From Maribacter arcticus (GTDB taxonomy: Bacteria; Bacteroidota; Bacteroidia; Flavobacteriales; Flavobacteriaceae): a stretch of DNA of 64,000 nucleotides. This document shows positions 53,077-61,541 of the stretch, piece by piece; within the stretch, counting starts at the first letter, position 1, and every line of letters begins with the position of its first letter. Under the pieces are notes generated by a model. The model was not told where the DNA came from and searched no databases. It was given only the letters and a program-made list of their open reading frames with translations. A program made the translations under genes and the position numbers. The stretch is taken from the NCBI RefSeq assembly GCF_900167935.1, contig NZ_FUYL01000013.1, forward strand, positions 61,876 through 125,875, written 5' to 3'.

Positions 53077-53775
53077 TTAATTACTATAAGCAGTGAGCAA
53101 AGTACTGCTCATTAAATCTCCATTTTTCTTATAAGTTTCTTGTTTTACCATACCTACACCTTCTGCTAGCCAAACCCTTGAAGGGTAGACTTGATTTGCC
53201 ATCATCATCTTAGATTGATTTTCGCTGTATACAACGTAACAATCATAAGTTCCTGCAGGTGTAGTAACGCTTTCTTTTTTCTCAACTTTTCTGTTTAACA
53301 TATCTACTGCGATATTCATATTAATACCGCTCATGCCAATTTTCATGGTCACATTAGCGTCATTTAGATTTTGACCAACCCTTAAATCATTCGGTATTTC
53401 AATATCATTACCGCTAATTTCGATATCCATATCACCATATTGATTCATCATATCGCTCGGTAATAAAGATTCGTAATCCAATGTAACCATGTTTCCAGTA
53501 CAAGATAATTTATAGTCGGTGCTATAAATTTCTTTCCCTTTTTCGTCTTTAAGATTGATGGCCATTGTTGCGTTGGTAGTGTTACCCACTGTATTTGTTT
53601 CGGTAACCTTGTATGAGCTTATACCTTCAACTTTACCCTTCTTGTTATAATTTGTATATTCCATCGAAACACCTTCTGTCATAGGATAGAATTTGCTACA
53701 ATTGTCTTGGGCGGTAAGTGAGATAATGCCAATTAAAAAAAATAGTACGAGAAGTGACTTAGTTTTCATTTTCAA
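53077..53775 (-). CDS. TapB/DUF3108-like exported protein
   Basis: 232 residues. Signal peptide at 1-22 (LLVLFFLIGIISLTAQ). Mature part begins DNCSKFYPMTEGVSMEYTNYNKKGKVEG and has VTTPAGTYDCYVVYS and SRVWLAEGVGMVKQETYKKNG, the DUF3108/TapB-like pattern of a beta-sandwich envelope protein. Function unknown. Start at the first ATG (53775) or the second (53769); the second gives the same signal peptide. Separate transcription unit that ends at the lipB terminator. Confidence 0.75.
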   Translation of the reverse strand: MKMKTKSLLVLFFLIGIISLTAQDNCSKFYPMTEGVSMEYTNYNKKGKVEGISSYKVTETNTVGNTTNATMAINLKDEKGKEIYSTDYKLSCTGNMVTLDYESLLPSDMMNQYGDMDIEISGNDIEIPNDLRVGQNLNDANVTMKIGMSGINMNIAVDMLNRKVEKKESVTTPAGTYDCYVVYSENQSKMMMANQVYPSRVWLAEGVGMVKQETYKKNGDLMSSTLLTAYSN

Positions 53776-53888
53776 TAGTAGTTAAGGTTCTAATTAATAA
53801 CTACTTAAAAATATAAAAACTAAATTAGTTATTTACAATTAATGTATAATCGGTAGCGAACCGACCATAAAATCTTCAATTTAATGTG

Positions 53889-56345
53889 TTATCGTATCTT
53901 AAAAACTTGGATCGTGTTTTCTTGGTCCTTAAAAACTAACTCTGCTTTTTTATTATTGTTGATATCAGCCATGTCTATAACTGAATTTCCGAAAATCGGG
54001 AAATTTGGTATTGATTCAGCCTGACTATCAAAAAGGTAAATTTTCTGATTTTGAATATCGGTTACAGAAATGTATATCTTATCATTAAGGTAGAAAATAG
54101 TAGGTTTTGAATATACTCCTAACTCTAATTGAATTTTCTTGTTACGTATTTGTAAAATATTATCGTTCATTACGGCCAAGGTTCTGGTTGTAGCATCCAT
54201 TCCATGGTCTTTGGCTAAATTTAGTTTGGTAGAAGAAATACCCCCTTTTGTATCAACTTGAATTAAATCACCATCTAAAGAAGTAAAAGTGAATTTGCTT
54301 TGATACAATTTTATGTCATTATCTGAAAACGAAAATTTATCCTTTAAAGTTACTCTCGTTTTACCTACCCTATCGGTAATTTTTAATTGACCATTATCCA
54401 ATTTAAAAATGAGGTAGTCTTTTTTGCCAATTCTAAAATGTTGAGGAGCGTCCAAAATATTTCCCTCTGCGCTATCATATTTGAAGCCTTTTACAATATC
54501 CCCTTTACTATTGTACATAAAGACCTTCTCGTTTTGTGTTACCACAAAACGGTAATTCTTTTTATTCTCGTAGTCAAAAACAGCAAGCGGGTTTAAGTTT
54601 CCTCCAGAGAATTTCATAGTAAAAGGCTTTACTTCATTTCCATTTCTATCTAAAATTAAAAACTCATTATTAGTGGTGAAAGCAAATTGTAGTTTTCCAT
54701 TTTTATAAAGATCTACTTGCTGTACTTTGCCTTGAATAGTACCAGACAATTGCTTTTTCCACAAAATCTTTCCACTGTTTGATATTAGATAAAGATTGTT
54801 TTCTTGGTCTTGTACAATGATTTCCTTTTTACGATTATTGTGGTTGGTTACAAATTGAGGTAATGTAGCAAGGTCTGTATTAAATTGAACATTGAAGGCA
54901 GATGTTACTGTATTCTGTTCATCTTCTTCTGTGATTTTTTTAATCAAAAAATTCGAATGGTAAAATCCGTCATCAACTATAAATTGTGAGCCAAAAACAT
55001 AGTCGTTGAGTTTGCTTTTGTCAAAAGTCTTGCTCAAAGATTTAGAGACTGTTTCTTCAAGAATATCAATAGTGCCTTTTAAGTTGGATATTGTTATGAT
55101 ACTTGAAGCTGAGGTGAGCTTGTTTTCAGCAGTTTTATAAAGGCTAGTTTTATCGAAAGTGTCACCAGATTTATATTTCGATAGTAAAGATTCAAGCCCA
55201 CTTTTGGATGTTGAAAAGAGAAAGGTGTTTTCAATAATACTTGAATATGTAAATGAAGCCTCACCAATAATAGGTTCTAGAGGTTTAAAAATCTTATTAT
55301 TTGATTTCAGTTCCCAAATCTCATTTCCGCTATATTCTTCCGTAGATACTTTCTCATCATTAATATAATCTAATAGCGTAGCAGTACCATATGTTCGTAG
55401 AAGTAAAATTTTCTCATTCCCAACTTTAGTTAAGCCAATTTCTTCAACAGTGTTTAAAAGTGAATCTAAAATTGAAGTTTTATAATTGGCAGAAGTTTTA
55501 TTCTTTGAGAACTTTTTAAAATCATCAAATCCAAAAGATTTATAGTAAAGAGCCTCACTAGGTATTAATGTTGCTGTTTTGTTTTGTATTGGCTTTGTAT
55601 TATTGAAAAGATTTAGAAAATGGTTTGTTTCCAAGTTTGTTTCGGTAATACCATTTAATAAGATTTCTGTGTCGTTTAAGGTAAGGTCAAGTGACAACCA
55701 ACTTGCAAAATTAGATATGCTTTGGTCGGGAGTAAGAATTTGGTTTATTAAACGTTCGCCTTGCTCCATATCAAACCAAATATTCATCACTTTTTCTTTA
55801 TTGGAAATAGCGTAAAACCTTTTCAAAGAAGAATTGATTTTCGGCGAATCAATTTCGTCAATAAGCTGTTGTAATAATTTTTCAGATGAGCACGTTACCC
55901 AATAACTTTCAATATATGAGCTAAAAAAAAGAGATTCACTGATTTGATACTTAGTAATATTCAAATTATTATAAGAATGAGTTTCAATACTTTTATCGGT
56001 AAGACCTTCCCAGTTCTTAAATGATAGACTGTCAATAGATATGTAGGTGTATGCTATGTTGGTACTGTCTAAAGGTGATATAGCAATTAGTCCTTTTTTT
56101 TGGTCAGCTAAGTAGTCTAATGGTTGTAGTTGGTTCGCAATTTTTTTAAAAGGTTCTAAGGTTTTAAGATTTTGTAAGACCTCGTTGGTTGATAGTTCGT
56201 CTTTTAAAGATTCAAAATCATTTATCTTAAAAACTAAAGTGGCATTATTCGGCACTAAATCTAAAATAGAATTTTCTGTGTTTACTTTAGAAGTGCAGGT
56301 TATGCATGATAAAATAATCAATGCATATAATAATGTATGCCTCAT
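53889..56345 (-). CDS. large lipoprotein with probable C-terminal beta-propeller
   Basis: 818 residues. Lipobox LSCITC near residue 17. The N-terminal 500 residues resemble a DUF3352-like region (VPNNATLVFKINDFESLKDEL). The last 300 show repeated beta units with Lys-Trp-rich blades (GKILWKKQLSGTIQGKVQQVDLYKNGKLQFAFTTNNEFLILDRNGNEVKPF), like a PQQ or WD-type propeller. No enzyme motif. Envelope lipoprotein, possibly a binding or assembly factor. It lies 37 bases downstream of rnhB on the same strand and could share its transcript. Confidence 0.7.
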   Translation of the reverse strand: MRHTLLYALIILSCITCTSKVNTENSILDLVPNNATLVFKINDFESLKDELSTNEVLQNLKTLEPFKKIANQLQPLDYLADQKKGLIAISPLDSTNIAYTYISIDSLSFKNWEGLTDKSIETHSYNNLNITKYQISESLFFSSYIESYWVTCSSEKLLQQLIDEIDSPKINSSLKRFYAISNKEKVMNIWFDMEQGERLINQILTPDQSISNFASWLSLDLTLNDTEILLNGITETNLETNHFLNLFNNTKPIQNKTATLIPSEALYYKSFGFDDFKKFSKNKTSANYKTSILDSLLNTVEEIGLTKVGNEKILLLRTYGTATLLDYINDEKVSTEEYSGNEIWELKSNNKIFKPLEPIIGEASFTYSSIIENTFLFSTSKSGLESLLSKYKSGDTFDKTSLYKTAENKLTSASSIITISNLKGTIDILEETVSKSLSKTFDKSKLNDYVFGSQFIVDDGFYHSNFLIKKITEEDEQNTVTSAFNVQFNTDLATLPQFVTNHNNRKKEIIVQDQENNLYLISNSGKILWKKQLSGTIQGKVQQVDLYKNGKLQFAFTTNNEFLILDRNGNEVKPFTMKFSGGNLNPLAVFDYENKKNYRFVVTQNEKVFMYNSKGDIVKGFKYDSAEGNILDAPQHFRIGKKDYLIFKLDNGQLKITDRVGKTRVTLKDKFSFSDNDIKLYQSKFTFTSLDGDLIQVDTKGGISSTKLNLAKDHGMDATTRTLAVMNDNILQIRNKKIQLELGVYSKPTIFYLNDKIYISVTDIQNQKIYLFDSQAESIPNFPIFGNSVIDMADINNNKKAELVFKDQENTIQVFKIR

Positions 56346-56382
56346 GGGTTAAAGTTTGTGTAAAGTTATACTATTTGTAATA

Positions 56383-56970
56383 CTAAGATTGGTTGTCGGC
56401 TAAAAGCTTAAAGCTCATTCTATGATATTTTGTAGTACCATATTTTTTAATCGCCGCTCGATGCTCTTTTGTTGGATATCCTTTATTCTTTTTCCAATTG
56501 TACATTGGGTATTCGTCATGTAATTTTAGCATATAGGCATCTCTAGCAGTTTTAGCTAAAACAGATGCCGCTGCTATGCTAGTATATTTAGAGTCTCCTT
56601 TTATAATACACATATAAGGTATATCCTTAAAAGGTTTAAATCTATTGCCATCAACTATAATATAAGAGGGTATTTTTGACAATAAATCTATGGCATTGTG
56701 CATGGCTAAGATTGAAGCGTTTAATATGTTAATATCATCAATTATTTCGGGTTGAATATGAGCAATGCCATAACAGATACTTTCCTTCTTTAAAAGTGGT
56801 TCTAAAAGTTCTCTTTTTCTTTCTGATAAGAGCTTAGAGTCTGTTAAAATTAGGTTTTTGAACGATTTCGGGAGTATGATAGCGGCAGCTGTTACTGGGC
56901 CGGCTAAACATCCCCGTCCGGCCTCATCAGTCCCTGTTTCCTTGTGGTTTTTATAGAATTTATGAAGCAT
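56383..56970 (-). CDS. rnhB: ribonuclease HII
   Basis: 195 residues, standard length. The active-site signature is [21 protein letters not shown] (Asp and Glu), further Asp in YIIVDGNRF and [24 protein letters not shown]. Removes RNA from RNA-DNA hybrids, mainly single ribonucleotides, in the cytosol. First gene of the minus-strand pair with the large lipoprotein. Its upstream region is shared with the divergent SusC gene (207 bases). Confidence 0.96.
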   Translation of the reverse strand: MLHKFYKNHKETGTDEAGRGCLAGPVTAAAIILPKSFKNLILTDSKLLSERKRELLEPLLKKESICYGIAHIQPEIIDDINILNASILAMHNAIDLLSKIPSYIIVDGNRFKPFKDIPYMCIIKGDSKYTSIAAASVLAKTARDAYMLKLHDEYPMYNWKKNKGYPTKEHRAAIKKYGTTKYHRMSFKLLADNQS

Positions 56971-57084
56971 TGATATTCGAGTTGTTAAAAATTTTAATTT
57001 TTTAAGATTTTTTTAAGTTAAAAAATTATCAATATAAAAACATTATTTGTTTAATGTTATTAAAATAATAATAAACAATTATTT

Positions 57085-57136
57085 TTTAACAATTGGCTTT
57101 TTGAATTGTTAAAGAGCCTTGTAAGGCTTAACAATT
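57085..57136. repeat. TTAACAATT-type repeats and hairpins before susC
   Basis: TTTAACAATT (57085-57094) and AATTGTTAAA (57104-57113) form a perfect 10-base inverted repeat with a 9-base loop. AGCCTT/AAGGCT follows (57115-57128), then another TTAACAATT at 57128-57136. A shorter ACAATTA copy is just upstream. This sits 40-90 bases before the SusC start, between susC and rnhB. Confidence 0.6.
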
Positions 57137-57177
57137 TTTAAGAATTTTGAAGCAAGCTAATTCAAAAAAAAGAATTC

Positions 57178-59991
57178 ATGAAACAGAAGTTAACGTGGAT
57201 GTTGACACCAATATTGGTGCTCTTCATGACATTTTCCTATGCACAGGAAAAAAAAGTGACCGGTGTTGTAACCGATCAAGGAGGGTTTCCCCTGCCAGGA
57301 GTATCAGTAATTGTAGTTGGTACAACCAATGGTACACAAACAGATTTTGATGGTAATTATACCATTAATGTAAATCAAGGTCAGACCCTAAGGTATTCAT
57401 ACCTAGGTCAGAAAACAGTAAGTATGACAGTTGGGTCATCTGCTAAAATGGATGTTCAATTACAAGAAGATGCAGAGGCTTTGGAAGAAGTTATTGTAAC
57501 TGGACAGGGTTCTGGTATTGCTCGTAGAAAATTATCTACAACTGTTGATGTATTGGATGCAGAGGATATTGATAAACTTCCTGCAAATCAAATAGATCAA
57601 TTATTACAGTCTACGACGCCTAGTGCTCAGATAAGACTTAGTTCTGGTCAGCCAGGTACTGCAGCTATCATTAGAACACGTGGGCCTATATCCGCAGCAT
57701 CATCTGGAACTCCGGTTGTTATTATTGATGGTGTTCGTGTAGATAACTTGAACTCTAACCCGCAATTAGGTATTGCAACAGGTGGAGCCAACGTTTCTGC
57801 ATTGGCAGATATACCAGTTGAGTCTATTGAAAGAATAGAATATATTAAAGGTGGTGCGGCAACAACGTTATATGGTGCGGATGCTGCAAATGGTATAATC
57901 CAGATTATTACCAAAAAAGGTAAGGATGGTAAAAGTTCTGCATTTTTCGAAAGCAATGTAGGGGCTATTAAGGCTACAAAAGACTTCTTAAGATATGACA
58001 GAACTGGAGATGTTATTTTTCAACCAGGTTGGTCTCAGCAGTTTAGAGTAGGTTTAAGTGGTGGTTCAGAAAAATTCACGTATAATTTTGGTGGTAGTCT
58101 TTATAAAGATGACAGTTACAATGATATTAATGAGCAAATTAGAAGAACATTTACTTTTGGTCTTACGGCTAAGGTTACTGATAAGTTAAGATACCAAGGT
58201 TCTCTTTCTTTTGTAAACTTTAATTCGAACTTAGACTATAACGCAAACACTAGTTTTTCAAGGTTTTCTAATTTAGAGGGGTCTGCGCGTGGTGCAACAG
58301 ATGAATTCACAGATGCCGAGTTCCAAGAAGAAACTGCAAGATATCAACGAATAGGGAAGTTGGTAGACATTGTCAGTACTACGAACCGTATTACAGCATC
58401 CAACAAATTCATCTACGATATTGACGAAAATTTCCAAGTAAATGCCACTTTAGGTGTTGACAATAGAAACACGGTTCAAGAAGAATTACAAAGCAATGCG
58501 CTTTTGGTAGAGCTAGGTAGTCTTGCACCGGGTACAACTGATCAAGGTAGTCTTACTAGAGTTTTAAGATCAGCTTTTACAGTTACAACTGATGTTAACC
58601 TTACTCATAAAGCTTATTCTGATAATTTTTCGTTCGTAAGTATTTTAGGAGGTCAGTTTTTTAGATCTACGGATAGGCAGAATAGATTAAATGGTTCAGG
58701 TGGCGTAGATGGTACAAGATCTTTGAATAATTTTTCTGAACAAACATTTTCAGATTTTGTTTTAGAAAATGCTAACTATGGTCTTTACTTCATAGAGAAT
58801 GTTGGTATTTACGACGTAGCCTTTTTAGAATTTGGGGGTAGATTAGATAAAAACACTATTTCAGGAGCAAATACGTCTCCTTTATTACTTCCTAAAATTG
58901 GTCTTACGTATAACTTAAGTGATCATGATTTTTATATCAATTCAGGTATTAGTGATGTAGTTTCAACTATTAAGTTAAGAGCTAATTACGGTGAGGCTAC
59001 AAACTTTGCACAGCCTTTCGATCAGGATAGAACATTTGCACAGAATCCATTCTTAGGAGGACCGTCTTTTACATTTGCTAATCAAGGTAATCCAGATTTA
59101 GTTTCAGAGCGAGTTGCTACAACGGAATTTGGTTTGGAGCTTGGATTCTTCAGTAACCGTTTATATTTAAGCGGAACTAGATATATGGGTATCACAACAG
59201 ATGCTTTATTTACTCCTCAAGATCCACCATCATCTGGACAAGCTAATCAAATCCAAAATATTGGTGAGGTAGAGAATAGTGGATATGAATTAGCTTTAAA
59301 TGCTACAATACTTCAATCAGAGAAGCATAATTTAAGTGTAAATCTTTCTTATAACACTAACGAAAACATAGTTACTGATTCTGGTGGAGCTCCGGCTTTC
59401 GTAGTTGGTGGTTTTAACGTTCTTGGTTCTGTTGTAGAAGAAGGACAAAGTTTGGGTTATTTACGTGGTACTGCTGCAATTTTACAAGATGATGGTACTT
59501 ACGAGTTCGAGGCTAATACTGCTTTGGGTGACACGTATGCTCCTAATTTTGGTTCTATGGGTCTTAATTATACGTATGGTGATTTTAACTTCTTTGCAAC
59601 TGCAGATTATCAGTTTGGTGGAAAAATTACCGATTTAAGTTTCTTATTGAGACATTTAAGAGGAACGGATGATACGGGAATTCCTGAGGAATTAATAGGT
59701 ACTACTTCGCCTTTTAACTATGTGAACTTCTTTGTATTCGATAATGATTTCTTAAAAATTAGAAATATTGGAGCATCATACAACTTTGGAGATATAGCTA
59801 AGCCATTATTTAGCAATATTCGTTTAGGGGTAACTGTAACAAATCCTTTTAACTGGACAGCTGGTAATTTTGATCCAGAAACAACTGGTTCTGGTATCGC
59901 AGTACAAAATGGTTTTGCAAGTGGAGGTTTTGCTTATGGTACAGAATCTGCACCAAGAACTTACATAGCGTCATTAAGATTTGAATTTTAA
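57178..59991 (+). CDS. SusC/RagA-family TonB-linked outer-membrane receptor
   Basis: 937 residues. Signal peptide at 1-22, then the carboxypeptidase-like domain (KVTGVVTDQGGFPLPGVSVIV, about 27-105), the TonB box/plug start (EEVIVTGQGSGIARRK), the plug domain to about 240 (TRGPISAASSGTPVVIIDGV; GGAATTLYGADAANGIIQIIT) and the barrel ending in aromatic ...SLRFEF. Imports a large nutrient with its SusD partner, 15 bases downstream. The nutrient is unknown: no glycoside hydrolase or regulator lies beside it, unlike a normal polysaccharide locus. Repeats upstream may regulate it. Confidence 0.93.
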   Translation: MKQKLTWMLTPILVLFMTFSYAQEKKVTGVVTDQGGFPLPGVSVIVVGTTNGTQTDFDGNYTINVNQGQTLRYSYLGQKTVSMTVGSSAKMDVQLQEDAEALEEVIVTGQGSGIARRKLSTTVDVLDAEDIDKLPANQIDQLLQSTTPSAQIRLSSGQPGTAAIIRTRGPISAASSGTPVVIIDGVRVDNLNSNPQLGIATGGANVSALADIPVESIERIEYIKGGAATTLYGADAANGIIQIITKKGKDGKSSAFFESNVGAIKATKDFLRYDRTGDVIFQPGWSQQFRVGLSGGSEKFTYNFGGSLYKDDSYNDINEQIRRTFTFGLTAKVTDKLRYQGSLSFVNFNSNLDYNANTSFSRFSNLEGSARGATDEFTDAEFQEETARYQRIGKLVDIVSTTNRITASNKFIYDIDENFQVNATLGVDNRNTVQEELQSNALLVELGSLAPGTTDQGSLTRVLRSAFTVTTDVNLTHKAYSDNFSFVSILGGQFFRSTDRQNRLNGSGGVDGTRSLNNFSEQTFSDFVLENANYGLYFIENVGIYDVAFLEFGGRLDKNTISGANTSPLLLPKIGLTYNLSDHDFYINSGISDVVSTIKLRANYGEATNFAQPFDQDRTFAQNPFLGGPSFTFANQGNPDLVSERVATTEFGLELGFFSNRLYLSGTRYMGITTDALFTPQDPPSSGQANQIQNIGEVENSGYELALNATILQSEKHNLSVNLSYNTNENIVTDSGGAPAFVVGGFNVLGSVVEEGQSLGYLRGTAAILQDDGTYEFEANTALGDTYAPNFGSMGLNYTYGDFNFFATADYQFGGKITDLSFLLRHLRGTDDTGIPEELIGTTSPFNYVNFFVFDNDFLKIRNIGASYNFGDIAKPLFSNIRLGVTVTNPFNWTAGNFDPETTGSGIAVQNGFASGGFAYGTESAPRTYIASLRFEF

Positions 59992-60006
59992 TAAAAAATT
60001 GTAAAT

Positions 60007-61425
60007 ATGAAAAAATTAATAATATTTTCTATTGCCATAGTTACATTTGGTTGTACTGGTGATTTTGGGGATGTAACCGACTTTAAAGAGGTGCAGAATC
60101 CAAACCTTTCTGAGGCATCTGTTGTGGGTCAGCCCAACTCTGCAGGAATCTGGCTTATTGGATTAGAAAGACAATTAGCCTTTGTTTTTAATGAAACATT
60201 GGTTCTTTCTGAACTAGGATCTGATAACTATGTGAATACTCAGACATTTTTCAACCAGTTTATGGATGGATTAGAGATTCAGATTACAGACCCTGATATG
60301 AGGGATACACAAAGAGCCATTCAAAGATTGCGTGAACTTGCTAAATTTGGTATTGATCAAGTTGGCCCAGGTGATCCTAATTATACTGCTGAAATAGAAG
60401 CAGAATTCAATTTCTTTGAAGGATTGGCATATTTATATTCAGCAATGTATTTTTCTGCTTTGCCTGCAGAACCTGTAGGGGTTCCTGTTGCAGCTGAGCA
60501 GCATTATTTAAACGCTATCGCATCCTTTAGTGCTGCAATTGATATCAATGCAAAGCCTGAGTATTATTTGGCTGTAGCAAGAGCAAATTATTACTTAGGT
60601 AATAAAGCTGAAGCCGTTAGTGCAGCAACTTCTGCTTTAGGTCTAAGTTCTGATTTTGACAGATTTGCTTTGTTCGATGAGTCAAATGGCCCGTCTAATA
60701 CATTTGAAAGTGCTTTGTTTCAAAGAGGAACTTTTGATGATTTACAGCCATTGCCAAGTTTAGATTTTTTAGATCCTAAGTATTCGTTTTTAGATCCTAA
60801 CGAAGACGCACCTGTACATTATTTAAAAGCTGAAGAGGCTTATCTAATTTTGGCGGAAGCGGCGTTGGCTGATAATGATGCTGGCACAGCAAAATCAAAT
60901 TTAAATTCGTTGTTAGATGTAATCGAAACACGTGAAGTAAGGGATATTGATGATTCAATAGAACAACGTTCTCAAGTAGACGAAGGATCAAGACCAGACA
61001 ACGCAGATGTAGTTGTTAATGGTGTGGCAGGTTTAGTTCTAGACCGTCAGGCTGGTATGGTTAGCATTCCTTCTGTTTCTGGTACTTCATTAACCTCAGA
61101 TGCTATTGACGCTATGATGGATGATGATGCTGGTCTATCTTTATTATACAAAACAAGACAAGAAGTTTTTATTGCTGAAGGTCTTCGTATGGTGGATATG
61201 GGTGTTAAAATCGTAATAGATGAAAACGAAATATTACTTAATAGTAATATTAACCAAGGGGATGCAGGTACTACTCCTGTAATTCCTTCGTTTATTTCAG
61301 CGGTTATTTCAGATTTAGATGTTTTTAGTTATAATGTCCAATCTGGTGTTGTGACAACGGTAATTAACTTAAATGATATTTTGGTTGCTAATAAAAGCTC
61401 TGATCAAGTTGTTCCTTTTGAATAA
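60007..61425 (+). CDS. SusD/RagB-like lipoprotein
   Basis: 472 residues, somewhat short for SusD. Lipobox TFGC near residue 16. TPR-like helices follow (AEFNFFEGLAYLYSAMYFSALP; YYLAVARANYYLGNKAEAVSAATSAL; VHYLKAEEAYLILAEAALADNDAGTAKSNLNSLLDVI), and the C-terminal part includes LLYKTRQEVFIAEGLRMVDMGVK, a SusD signature. It binds the nutrient at the surface with the upstream SusC barrel. Strong terminator at 61446-61476. Confidence 0.88.
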   Translation: MKKLIIFSIAIVTFGCTGDFGDVTDFKEVQNPNLSEASVVGQPNSAGIWLIGLERQLAFVFNETLVLSELGSDNYVNTQTFFNQFMDGLEIQITDPDMRDTQRAIQRLRELAKFGIDQVGPGDPNYTAEIEAEFNFFEGLAYLYSAMYFSALPAEPVGVPVAAEQHYLNAIASFSAAIDINAKPEYYLAVARANYYLGNKAEAVSAATSALGLSSDFDRFALFDESNGPSNTFESALFQRGTFDDLQPLPSLDFLDPKYSFLDPNEDAPVHYLKAEEAYLILAEAALADNDAGTAKSNLNSLLDVIETREVRDIDDSIEQRSQVDEGSRPDNADVVVNGVAGLVLDRQAGMVSIPSVSGTSLTSDAIDAMMDDDAGLSLLYKTRQEVFIAEGLRMVDMGVKIVIDENEILLNSNINQGDAGTTPVIPSFISAVISDLDVFSYNVQSGVVTTVINLNDILVANKSSDQVVPFE

Positions 61426-61445
61426 AATAAACTTATTTGTATGCA

Positions 61446-61476
61446 AAAAAGCCCCTTATTTAAAAGGGGTTTTTTT
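61446..61476 (+). terminator. terminator of the susCD operon
   Basis: CCCCTT (61452-61457) and AAGGGG (61464-61469) flanked by A6 and T7; 6-base GC-rich stem and T-run. It begins 20 bases after the SusD stop. Confidence 0.85.
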
Positions 61477-61515
61477 ATGGCGAAAACTTTCACATTTACT
61501 TAGCAACAAAAAAAT

Positions 61516-61523
61516 TAACTTTG
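61516..61523 (+). promoter_or_regulatory. -7 box of the Porin_10 gene
   Basis: TAACTTTG, an exact TAnnTTTG, 18 bases before the ATG. The base group at the -33 place is TTT rather than TTG, so this is a partial promoter match. Confidence 0.5.
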
Positions 61524-61541
61524 CAAGGGTAACAAAGCTGC

